Shown here: positions 1 to 6,799 of the stretch, piece after piece | Layout of the letters: each line of letters begins with the position of its first letter | How positions within the stretch are numbered: position 1 is the stretch's first letter | Source: Subtercola boreus | GTDB lineage: Bacteria > Actinomycetota > Actinomycetes > Actinomycetales > Microbacteriaceae | NCBI RefSeq assembly: GCF_003399645.1 | Contig: NZ_NBXD01000008.1 | Coordinates: 1-64,000, forward strand | Direction of reading: 5' to 3' | Length of the DNA: 64,000 nucleotides | Translations under genes and position numbers: made by a program | Notes under the pieces: model-generated | What the model was told of the DNA's origin: nothing | Databases searched by the model: none | Seen by the model: the letters and a program-made list of their open reading frames with translations, nothing else

Positions 1-193
1 ACGAATCCGCCAACCGCACCAGGTACTCGACCTGCACCACCCCGGCCATCAACTCACCGGTGGCAAGCCCGGTGGGCGCGGCAGCCCCGGCACCCGATCC
101 GGGGTCGAGTACGCCCAACCCGATGAGGGCATCCACGCACCCCACAATCGCCGACGCCGTGTCAGCAGCGGGTGGTGTGGCGGGTGGTTTCAT
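1..193 (-). CDS. DUF222/HNH endonuclease-type protein, N-terminal fragment
   Basis: The reading frame runs leftward off the window, so only about 64 residues are visible. They start MKPPATPPAAD and include IVGCVDALIGLGVL and a segment GLATGELMAGVVQVEYLVRL. This pattern, a short Pro/Ala leader followed by a helical region, is typical of the N-terminus of DUF222-domain proteins. In Actinobacteria these usually carry a C-terminal HNH nuclease and occur in many copies per genome. The nuclease part lies outside the window, so nuclease function cannot be confirmed. The ATG at 193 is the first good start. A mobile or selfish character has been suggested for the family but nothing here tests it. Confidence 0.7.
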   Translation of the reverse strand, partial: MKPPATPPAADTASAIVGCVDALIGLGVLDPGSGAGAAAPTGLATGELMAGVVQVEYLVRLADS

Positions 194-308
194 GACTCAA
201 GTCAAACACCAACCACTGACATTACCTCAGCAAAAACACCCTGAAACAGACCAGTTTCCGAAATACTTTCTGAGAGTTTTCAAGGCCATCGCACGCGGCC
301 TCACCCTC

Positions 309-545
309 ATGAAGACGGTCGTCGAGGTGTGCGCCCACGAGAAGCATTCCGGGCGTACTTCGGTGCCGGCCCTCACCGCTGTGTTGGCGCTACCTTCCGA
401 CCTGCTCACCCACCACGAGCCGACCAGAGGTCTCGACCCGCTGCTTGAGGCGGTCTTCGATCAGGAGGTCGCACGGGTCATCGCGCTTGCGTCGGTGGCG
501 GCATCCGTGATTCTCGATTGCCGGCACAAACTGACACAGGGCTGA
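309..545 (+). CDS. Possible small hypothetical protein (78 aa)
   Basis: I do not recognise this protein. The frame has GC-rich third positions and is fairly hydrophobic in its second half (ARVIALASVAASVIL). It ends 18 bp before the convergent ParA-like gene. There is no clear ribosome-binding site before the ATG. The frame is open further upstream to about position 60, but that part overlaps the DUF222 gene antisense and looks spurious. The stretch 194-308 is AT-richer than its surroundings and probably holds the promoter of the leftward DUF222 gene; I see no other gene in it. It may be non-coding. Confidence 0.28.
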   Translation: MKTVVEVCAHEKHSGRTSVPALTAVLALPSDLLTHHEPTRGLDPLLEAVFDQEVARVIALASVAASVILDCRHKLTQG

Positions 546-563
546 CGGCAGCCCGACCCCGGG

Positions 564-2285
564 TCAGAGACCGCGGGCGATGGATGCGGCAGCCGCCAGC
601 CAGGCACGTCGGGTCGCCGGCTGCAACGCGCTGTGCAGGATGCGCCCGGCCTTCAGCGCGGGGTCGAAGGGCACGATGACCACGTCGCGCACGTAAGGCC
701 TGAAGTCCTCGGCCATGCGCTCGGAGATGTTGCGCTCCTTCGGCTGCCATTCGGAGATGATGACGACGGCGTTCTTCGCGAGTTCTGCGGCCTTCTCGCT
801 GCGGCTCTGCACAGCCTGCAGGGTGAGCAGAGCGGCCTGGGCGCGGTCCTCCATCGTCGTGGTGGGGACGACGAGCTGGTCGGTGTGGTCGATCATGCGC
901 AACCAGTTCTCGGCGCGGTCGCTGTTGCCGGAGTCCATCAGGATCAATCGGTAGTACTTGGCGGCGATGCTGTGCACGATGTCGACCTCTTCGGCCGTCA
1001 TCTCGTGCGTACCGCTGGGATCTTCGTCCGAGCGCAGAACGTCGAACTTATCGGCCTGCTGGTGGTGCACGAAGCGCGACATCTGGCCGAACTCGGCGCG
1101 GGCGTCGAGGAGGTCGTCGGCGTTCGCGAGCACATCGAGCACGGTCGACCCGTGGTCGCCCTGTTCGGTGCGCCAGCCGAGCGTGCCCATAGTCTCGTTG
1201 TTGTCCCAGGCGAGCACACCGCCGCCCCCGCTTCGGGCGAATGCCGCAGCGAGGTTGGCAACTGTGGGGGTCTTGTTGGCTCCACCCTTGCGGTTGATCA
1301 CGCTGATGGTGCGGTGGGCCGGGAAGTGGCGGGAGATCTCTTCGATGTCGCCGCGCTGCGACTGTTCACCGCGCCCCGGCTTGAGCCGCAGGCCGAAGTG
1401 GTTCATGAACCCCTTGAACCCCTGCTCGGCGGGCTCGTCGAGTTTCGGAAGAGCCAGAAACGAGGGTGCGTCGAGCAGATCGCGACGTGAACCCGCCAGG
1501 GCGGCCGAGGACTCTGGGGCGGCTGTCGTCGAGCGAGGGGCCTTGACGGCTGACGAGGTGGGTGAGGGGGGAGTGGGCATGGAAGGCTCTGATCGTTGTG
1601 ACGGCAGCGTTGCCACTGGGGGAACGGATGCACGGGAAGGGGTCGGTGCGAACGGCGTCGCGGTCGGCATGGGGGAGGGCAGGGGAACGGAGTAGAGCGA
1701 GGGCTCGAGACGGGCGGAGACGGGGGCGGTGGTGACGGGTTCGTCGTCGTCACCCTCGTCTGCCACGGCGAGGGGCTCGGCGGGAGGTTCTACGCTCTGG
1801 TCGTCGGGGAGCTCTGCGGCAGCGTCGTCCGGCTCGTCGTCCGGCGCGTCCTCGGCAAGAGGCTCTTCCTCGTCGACCACTGGCAGATCGACAACCACGA
1901 GCCGCTCGACCAGAGCCGGCCCTCCGACAGCGACGGGCGCATCCCCGGGAACAGGAGCGTCGTCGTCGACGGGCGCCTCATCGTCCGGCGGCCACGGTTG
2001 CCCCATTTCCTCGAAGGGAATGAAGCTCTCCTCCTCGATCGAACCGTCGACCCCGGCGAGCAGGATGCTCATGCCGGTCTCGGCCGTGACGGTCACCCGC
2101 ACCGGCCGACCGATGCGCTCGGCCTCGGCCTGGATGAGGCCGACCAGCTCCTGCAGGGCCGACCCGGGAGAGTCTGCGGAGATGTGCTGCACCTCGTCGT
2201 CTACCCGCAGTACACCGGAGTTGTCGCCGCGGAGAGACGCCGTTATGCGTGGAAGGTCGAGCACCCGACTCTTGTCGATTGCCAT
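564..2285 (-). CDS. ParA/MinD-like ATPase with long acidic linker and deviant P-loop
   Basis: 573 residues from the ATG at 2285, which is preceded by an AGGCGGGG ribosome-binding site; a TTG at 2309 is an alternative start. There is a conserved-looking N-terminal domain (about 1-95), then a long Asp/Glu/Pro-rich linker (about 95-270), then a P-loop ATPase domain from about 320 to the end. The P-loop reads NRKGGANKTPT (near 332-342) where ParA/MinD proteins normally have KGGxGKTT, so Asn replaces the second conserved Gly. A Walker-B-like LILMDSGNSD follows. The family works in DNA, plasmid or complex positioning, but the cargo here is unknown. No ParB or parS is visible beside it. It could be a membrane- or septum-associated Mrp/MinD relative rather than a partition protein. 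Confidence 0.75.
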   Translation of the reverse strand: MAIDKSRVLDLPRITASLRGDNSGVLRVDDEVQHISADSPGSALQELVGLIQAEAERIGRPVRVTVTAETGMSILLAGVDGSIEEESFIPFEEMGQPWPPDDEAPVDDDAPVPGDAPVAVGGPALVERLVVVDLPVVDEEEPLAEDAPDDEPDDAAAELPDDQSVEPPAEPLAVADEGDDDEPVTTAPVSARLEPSLYSVPLPSPMPTATPFAPTPSRASVPPVATLPSQRSEPSMPTPPSPTSSAVKAPRSTTAAPESSAALAGSRRDLLDAPSFLALPKLDEPAEQGFKGFMNHFGLRLKPGRGEQSQRGDIEEISRHFPAHRTISVINRKGGANKTPTVANLAAAFARSGGGGVLAWDNNETMGTLGWRTEQGDHGSTVLDVLANADDLLDARAEFGQMSRFVHHQQADKFDVLRSDEDPSGTHEMTAEEVDIVHSIAAKYYRLILMDSGNSDRAENWLRMIDHTDQLVVPTTTMEDRAQAALLTLQAVQSRSEKAAELAKNAVVIISEWQPKERNISERMAEDFRPYVRDVVIVPFDPALKAGRILHSALQPATRRAWLAAAASIARGL

Positions 2286-2357
2286 ATCTGCACCCCGCCT
2301 TTGATCCAATGAAACAAGACAACTCGTCTCATCTTAAATGAGGGTGAAGTTTTATCC

Positions 2358-2633
2358 CTATTCGTCGACGCCGGTGTACGAGCCGCTCGCCTCGTCGGGC
2401 CTGTCTTCGCGGTCGTCACCCTCCCTGTCGGTGTAGCTGCCCGTGCCCTCGGTCGCGGCCGAGGCAGGAGCAGCGGGCACGGTGCCGGGAAGAGAAGAGC
2501 CGGCTGCGCTGCCGTCGGTGTCCGCACCCTCTTCTTCCGGGTTGAAGTGCGAACCATCGGGAACGTGACCGACGGCCAGCCCGTCTTCTGAGTTCGGGAT
2601 CGTGCCGTCTGTGCCGAGATTTGTGTCGCTCAT
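2358..2633 (-). CDS. Small acidic hypothetical protein
   Basis: 91 residues, strongly acidic and rich in Gly, Ser, Asp and Glu, with no membrane segment or Cys. It contains GLAVGHVPDGSHFNPEEEGAD and two similar GSYT motifs (GTGSYTDRE and ASGSYTGVDE). Composition suggests an intrinsically disordered cytoplasmic protein. It lies upstream of, and in the same direction as, the ParA-like gene with a gap of about 70 bp. A TACCGT box lies 6 nt before the ATG, so it is probably transcribed leaderless. Function unknown. Confidence 0.6.
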   Translation of the reverse strand: MSDTNLGTDGTIPNSEDGLAVGHVPDGSHFNPEEEGADTDGSAAGSSLPGTVPAAPASAATEGTGSYTDREGDDREDRPDEASGSYTGVDE

Positions 2634-2639
2634 GCCTTC

Positions 2640-2645
2640 ACGGTA
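2640..2645 (-). promoter_or_regulatory. Leaderless -10 box (TACCGT) of the acidic small protein gene
   Basis: TACCGT on the minus strand, 6 nt before the ATG at 2633. The spacing predicts transcription starting at or next to the start codon. Confidence 0.55.
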
Positions 2646-2749
2646 GGCCCGACGGTGAGCAGCGGGCAGGGGGTTGCGCTCCCGCCCCCGCTCTGGCAGG
2701 AGGCGGGAATGAAGAACCAGCGCGCCAGCCGGGCCATCCGGCCGCTCCG

Positions 2750-3691
2750 TCAGCGCTCCGGTATCAGAGCCAGTTTGCCGCCGGGGTGTTTCGAGCTCAG
2801 CAGTTCGAGCGCATCCCGCGCCTCACCGAGCGGGAACGTGCGCGCCACCGGAACCACGAGACGCCCGTCGGCGGCCAGCGCGATCAACCGTGCCCGCACC
2901 CCGTCGCGGAACGCGGCACTGCCCGCCATCGCACCCCCGATCGCCACGAACCCATCGGCCTTCGCCCGCCCCATCGCAGCGATGGTCACGATGCGCTGCC
3001 GATCATCCACCAGCGCCAGCGACGCGTCGACCGCCTCCTCGGTGCCCACGGTGTCGAGCGCAGCGGAGATGCCGTCGGGCGCGGCCTCGCGCACGCGCTG
3101 CTCGAGGCCCTCGCCGTAGGCGACCGGATGCCCGCCGAACCGCCTGACCACGTCGAAGCTCGAGGGCCCCGCGGTTCCGATCACGGTGGCGCCGAGCAGT
3201 GCTGCCTGCTGCAGCACGCTCACGCCGACGGCTCCGGATGCACCGTGCACCACGATCGTCTCACCCGCCTTCACGCCGGTCACCTCCAGCATTTCTGCTG
3301 CTGTCGCTCCGGCGAGCAGGAGGTTCGCCGCCTCAGCGAAGCCGAGACCGACCGGCTTCGCGAACACGTTCTTCGCAGCGACGGTGACCGCGGAGGCGTA
3401 GCCGCCCGAGATGCGGAATGCGAGCACTTCATCGCCCACCCGCCCGCCTCCCGAGGCGATCTCGGTGTCGGGCCCGATCGCCCGGATGACGCCGGCGCAC
3501 TCGTAGCCGATGTCGATCGGCAGCTGTGAACGGTCGCTGCCCGAGGCGACGTGCTTGTAGTCGGCCGGGTTCATGCCCGCGGCCCGAACCTCGATGGTCA
3601 CCTCGCCCCGTTGAGGCGGGGCGGGTTCGGTCTCGACCTCCTCGAACACGTCGAGTCCGCCGAAATCGTTCGCTATCCATTTCGTTGCCAT
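2750..3691 (-). CDS. NADP-dependent MDR-family oxidoreductase (quinone oxidoreductase-like)
   Basis: 313 residues from the ATG at 3691; an ATG three codons earlier (3700) is possible. The GroES-like N-terminal half has GEVTIEVRAAGMNPADYK. The Rossmann half has VVHGASGAVGVSVLQQAALLG, the usual nucleotide-binding AxGxVG-type loop. It ends KHPGGKLALIP, the typical tail of zinc-independent quinone oxidoreductase-like MDR enzymes. No zinc-binding Cys cluster is seen. Substrate unknown; relatives reduce quinones or enones with NADPH. It stands alone, divergent from the small gene at 3727. Confidence 0.85.
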   Translation of the reverse strand: MATKWIANDFGGLDVFEEVETEPAPPQRGEVTIEVRAAGMNPADYKHVASGSDRSQLPIDIGYECAGVIRAIGPDTEIASGGGRVGDEVLAFRISGGYASAVTVAAKNVFAKPVGLGFAEAANLLLAGATAAEMLEVTGVKAGETIVVHGASGAVGVSVLQQAALLGATVIGTAGPSSFDVVRRFGGHPVAYGEGLEQRVREAAPDGISAALDTVGTEEAVDASLALVDDRQRIVTIAAMGRAKADGFVAIGGAMAGSAAFRDGVRARLIALAADGRLVVPVARTFPLGEARDALELLSSKHPGGKLALIPER

Positions 3692-3713
3692 ACATTCCAT
3701 TCAACACCCGGGG

Positions 3714-3719
3714 TAGCGT
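3714..3719 (+). promoter_or_regulatory. Leaderless -10 box (TAGCGT)
   Basis: TAGCGT, 7 nt before the ATG at 3727; no Shine-Dalgarno sequence lies between. Confidence 0.55.
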
Positions 3720-3726
3720 TGCCCAC

Positions 3727-3867
3727 ATGAGTGCAACAGATTCCGACCCCTTCCACGATTTCACCGTTCCGCAGGACGCCGACATGGTCTCTGCACCGAC
3801 GCCGAACAGCGCCGACGATGAGGCCGAATCGACGACCGACGACGACCCCCTGGGCTCCGACGACTGA
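3727..3867 (+). CDS. Very small acidic hypothetical protein (46 aa)
   Basis: Starts MSATDSDPFHDFTVPQDADM and ends DDDPLGSDD. It is acidic and lacks Cys, Lys and Arg almost completely, so it is probably disordered. The start is chosen because a TAGCGT box lies 7 nt upstream; the frame is open further upstream only as antisense of the MDR gene. Its composition resembles the acidic protein at 2358-2633, but I see no clear homology. Function unknown. Confidence 0.5.
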   Translation: MSATDSDPFHDFTVPQDADMVSAPTPNSADDEAESTTDDDPLGSDD

Positions 3868-3937
3868 TACTGGCGGCGTCCGCACCCGCGCTCCCGCCGG
3901 GCCCTGTCAAGGGCTGGCGATGTTGCGGTGGTATTCT

Positions 3938-3951
3938 TCGAACGAATTCGA
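3938..3951. promoter_or_regulatory. Small inverted repeat upstream of the recombinase-like gene
   Basis: TCGAA-CGAA-TTCGA, a perfect 5-bp inverted repeat about 50 bp before the ATG at 4000. It could be a binding site, perhaps for the recombinase-like protein itself. It is too short to be sure. Confidence 0.25.
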
Positions 3952-3999
3952 CCGGTGCCGACTCCCGCTCCGGTGAACGTTTGTCGAACGAGGTGACGG

Positions 4000-4668
4000 A
4001 TGGCTGAGGTCGGCTACATCTGGGTTGGTCCACTCGAGCACAACGGCGACTACCAACGCGACCTGCTGCGGCAGCGCGGAGTCACCCGCTTCTATGAAGA
4101 TGTCAGTGGCAATTCGGTCACCCCGACGCGGTCCGAGCTCACGGTGGCCCTCGACGAGATCGGTCGCGGCGACACACTCGTCACTTGGCGACTCGACCGC
4201 CTGGCCAGCACCCTGCCGCAGGTGCTCTCGCTGCTCGAACTGCTCGGAACCAAGGGCGTGGGTGTGCATTCGCTCACTGAGAAACTCGACACCTCCGGCC
4301 CCGACGGCGCCGCACTGCTGACGGTAATCCACGCGTTCACCGAGCTCGATCGAACTCTCACGCGTGAGCGAACCATGGTGGGCGTCTATGCGGCCCGAGC
4401 CCGTGGCCGAGTCGCCGGTCGGCCGCGGGCTCTCTCGTCGACGAACGTCGATCGTGTTCTTCTGCTGCGCGAGCAGGGCGCGTCGGTGCGGGAGATCGCC
4501 CAGCAGCTCGGTACCTCCCGCGCCACGGTCTATCGTGCCCTCGAGTCGCAGAACGACGACGTCTCGGAGTCCAGGGACGCTCCGGATGCCCGCACCTCCC
4601 TCACGCTCACCTTCACGACACCCGGTCTCCCTCCGGCGCCGAGCCTCCCGGGCACACTCGCCGACTAG
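4000..4668 (+). CDS. Resolvase-family protein lacking catalytic residues
   Basis: 222 residues with the layout of a small Tn3-type serine recombinase: resolvase domain (about 1-140), then GRVAGRPRAL and a Hin/resolvase helix-turn-helix with SVREIAQQLGTSRATVYRAL (about 165-183). The DNA-binding half looks intact. Against gamma-delta resolvase, the segment around the nucleophile (YARVS) reads YIWVG. So the catalytic Ser is Gly and the neighbouring Arg is Trp, and the Arg of DRLGR is Ser (DRLAS). Strand exchange is therefore unlikely. The protein may be a sequence-specific DNA-binding or regulatory relic. No transposon ends or partner transposase are visible. It lies directly upstream of the DeoR regulator. 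Confidence 0.8.
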   Translation: MAEVGYIWVGPLEHNGDYQRDLLRQRGVTRFYEDVSGNSVTPTRSELTVALDEIGRGDTLVTWRLDRLASTLPQVLSLLELLGTKGVGVHSLTEKLDTSGPDGAALLTVIHAFTELDRTLTRERTMVGVYAARARGRVAGRPRALSSTNVDRVLLLREQGASVREIAQQLGTSRATVYRALESQNDDVSESRDAPDARTSLTLTFTTPGLPPAPSLPGTLAD

Positions 4669-4676
4669 CGGTGAAA

Positions 4677-4692
4677 TGATCAGAACTGGTCA
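4677..4692 (+). promoter_or_regulatory. Candidate DeoR operator upstream of the regulator gene
   Basis: TGATCAGAACTGGTCA is an imperfect palindrome located 30 bp before the DeoR start. Its first ten bases recur in reverse complement at 5557-5566, before the transporter operon. This sharing suggests autoregulation by the DeoR protein. Confidence 0.5.
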
Positions 4693-4710
4693 TGGAACGG
4701 CTTCTCTTCG

Positions 4711-4716
4711 TATGAT
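4711..4716 (+). promoter_or_regulatory. Leaderless -10 box (TATGAT) of the DeoR gene
   Basis: TATGAT, 6 nt before the GTG at 4723 and just downstream of the candidate operator at 4677-4692, so a bound repressor would block it. Confidence 0.55.
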
Positions 4717-4722
4717 GGCCGG

Positions 4723-5511
4723 GTGCTTGCAGCGCAGCGACGCAATCTGATCCTGGAATTCCTGAGAGCCGACGGGGCCGTCTCCATCAGCTCCCTTGCA
4801 GGGCGCCTCGAGACCTCCGCGGTCACCATCCGACGCGACATCGTCTATCTCGATGCCATCGGGATGCTGACGCGCACCCACGGCGGTGCCGTCGCGGGGC
4901 CGGCTCCCCGTGAGTCGTCGTACGCCGAGAAGATCGGCCAGGCGATGGAGGAGAAGTATGCGATCGGACGACTTGCCGCCACTCTCGTGCACGACGGAGA
5001 CGTGATCATCATCGGCCCGGGAACCACGACTGAGGCCTTCGCCGAGAGCCTGATCGACCGGACGGGTCTCACCGTCATCACGAACTCGCTCCTCGTCGCC
5101 GAGGCATTCGTTCCGGCGGCGGAGAACGAGGTGATCATGACGGGCGGTACCCTGCGGGCCTCCATCCGTGCTTTCGTGGGCGAGTCGACCAACCGCACCC
5201 TCCGCACCATCCACGCCGACAAGACCTTCGTCTCGGGTAACGGACTGGTCGCAGACTTCGGGCTGTCGACGCCGAACATGTCGGTCGCCGACTCCGACCG
5301 TGCCATGGCTGCGGCCGCCCACGAGGTCGTCGCGCTGGTCGACCACACCAAGTTTGGGGTGCGCACCGCTGTGCAGACCATCGCCACCGAGCAGATCACG
5401 CACCTCGTCACCGACTCGAAGACCCCCGCCGCCCAACTGGCGGCCTTCGCCGGCCACGGCATCGCACTGCATGTCGCACAACCCGGTGCTGGACTTTTGG
5501 ACACGATTTAG
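4723..5511 (+). CDS. DeoR/GlpR-family sugar-responsive transcriptional regulator
   Basis: 262 residues starting at GTG 4723. The N-terminal winged HTH contains SISSLAGRLETSAVTIRRDI and the family motif RTHGGAV (near residue 52-58). The C-terminal DeoR sensor domain has IIGPGTTTEAFAESL, ITNSLLVAEAF and VSGNGLVADFGLSTPN, and it normally binds a phosphorylated sugar. It directly precedes a sugar ABC-transporter operon and shares operator-like sequences with it. The natural reading is a repressor of that operon, relieved by a sugar phosphate. The inducer is unknown; the PfkB kinase at 11851 could generate it. Confidence 0.92.
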   Translation: MLAAQRRNLILEFLRADGAVSISSLAGRLETSAVTIRRDIVYLDAIGMLTRTHGGAVAGPAPRESSYAEKIGQAMEEKYAIGRLAATLVHDGDVIIIGPGTTTEAFAESLIDRTGLTVITNSLLVAEAFVPAAENEVIMTGGTLRASIRAFVGESTNRTLRTIHADKTFVSGNGLVADFGLSTPNMSVADSDRAMAAAAHEVVALVDHTKFGVRTAVQTIATEQITHLVTDSKTPAAQLAAFAGHGIALHVAQPGAGLLDTI

Positions 5512-5530
5512 CAACAATGCTTGAAGATCG

Positions 5531-5566
5531 CTTTCAGTTCTGAAAGAAATTGCTATGTTCTGATCA
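5531..5566 (+). promoter_or_regulatory. Operator/promoter region of the sugar ABC operon
   Basis: Two operator-like elements lie side by side. CTTTCAGTTCTGAAAG (5531-5546) is a near-perfect palindrome with 7-bp arms. TGCTATGTTCTGATCA (5551-5566) has the reverse complement TGATCAGAACATAGCA, matching the first ten bases of the site at 4677. A possible -10, TATGTT, overlaps the second site (5554-5559), which fits repression by DeoR. Confidence 0.5.
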
Positions 5567-5630
5567 TCTGGGGTCTGCATCATCCGCTCTCCAGACGATC
5601 TGCACCCACACCAACAAGGAAGTTGACCTC

Positions 5631-6710
5631 ATGAAAATGAACCGTAAGGGGCGTGCTCTCTTCTCCGCAGCAGCGTGCGCAGCAGCCGTCGGCCTGGCGC
5701 TGACCGGCTGCACGAACACCGGTACCTCCACCGCCGCCGATACGACGTCGGCCACCGAGGCCGCCCAGACCGCCGCTCCCGTCTCCGGCCCCACCTGCTC
5801 GCTGGCCGACTACAAGGGCGAGAAGATCGACCTGACGCAGGCGACCGTCGGCTTCTCGCAGTCCGAGAAGGAAGACAACCCGTTCCGCATCGCCGAGACC
5901 CAGTCGATCACCGACGAAGCCGCGAAGATCGGCGTCAAGAAGTTCATCAAGACGAACGCCCAGTCGACGCTGTCGAAGCAGATTTCCGACATCAACGACC
6001 TCATCTCCCAGGGCGCCCAGATCCTGATCGTCGCGCCGCTGAACTCCGACGGGCTGGAGCCCGCGCTGAAGGCTGCGCGTGACAAGAACATCCCGGTCAT
6101 CACCATCGACCGCAAGCTGAACGCCACGGCCTGCACCGACTACGTCTCGTTCCTCGGCTCGAACTTCGTCGAGCAGGGCAAGCGCGCGGCCGACCAGCTC
6201 ATCGCGGGCACCGGTGGCACGGCCAAGGTCGCCGTTCTGCTCGGCTCCTCGGGCAACGGTGTGACCACCGACCGCACCTCCGGCTTCGTCGATGAGATCA
6301 AGGCCGCCGGCCCGAACATCACCGTCGTCGCCCAGCAGACCGGTGACTTCGCCCGCGACAAGGGCCAGTCGGTCACCGAGCAGCTGCTGCAGTCGAACCC
6401 CGACATCACCGCCATCTACGCCGAGAACGACGAAATGGGCCTGGGTGCCCAGGCCGCCATCATCGCGGCGGGCAAGGTGCCCGGCAAAGATATTCAGATC
6501 TACTCGATCGACGGCACCAAGAACGCCGTCGAGCAGATCGTCGCCGGTGCCTACAACGGTGTCATCGAGTCCAATCCCCGCTTCGGTCCACTGGCCTTCT
6601 CGACCATCCAGGACTTCATGAACGGAACGGCCGTCGGCCAGGACATCATCATCCAGGACAGCGAGTACGATCCCGCCAACGCCCAGGCGAAGGTCGGCTC
6701 GGCCTTCTGA
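5631..6710 (+). CDS. Sugar ABC transporter substrate-binding lipoprotein (YtfQ-like)
   Basis: 359 residues. The ATG at 5631 follows an AAGGAAG ribosome-binding site. The signal peptide ends in the lipobox LTGC (Cys27), then a Ser/Thr/Ala linker. The mature part is a periplasmic-binding-protein type I fold: VGFSQSEKEDNPFRIAET, LIVAPLNSDGLEPALKAA, IPVITIDRKLNA, GDFARDKG, AIYAENDEMGLGAQAAI and YSIDGTKNAVEQI. These positions resemble YtfQ, the galactofuranose-binding protein, more than the ribose binder RbsB. It should capture a sugar at the outer face of the membrane for the permease pair downstream. First gene of a four-gene transport operon. Confidence 0.9.
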   Translation: MKMNRKGRALFSAAACAAAVGLALTGCTNTGTSTAADTTSATEAAQTAAPVSGPTCSLADYKGEKIDLTQATVGFSQSEKEDNPFRIAETQSITDEAAKIGVKKFIKTNAQSTLSKQISDINDLISQGAQILIVAPLNSDGLEPALKAARDKNIPVITIDRKLNATACTDYVSFLGSNFVEQGKRAADQLIAGTGGTAKVAVLLGSSGNGVTTDRTSGFVDEIKAAGPNITVVAQQTGDFARDKGQSVTEQLLQSNPDITAIYAENDEMGLGAQAAIIAAGKVPGKDIQIYSIDGTKNAVEQIVAGAYNGVIESNPRFGPLAFSTIQDFMNGTAVGQDIIIQDSEYDPANAQAKVGSAF

Positions 6711-6799
6711 TCCGAGCGTGCCGGTGGCGGGCCTCCCCTCGCCACCGGCACACTCTTCGTGCTGTTTGACCCATTTCACTGACGAAAGGTCGATTCCCC

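Noticed and set aside
633-1490. Long rightward open frame of about 285 codons
   Set aside because: Antisense of the ParA-like gene; composition is a mirror of its codons and there is no family-like motif.
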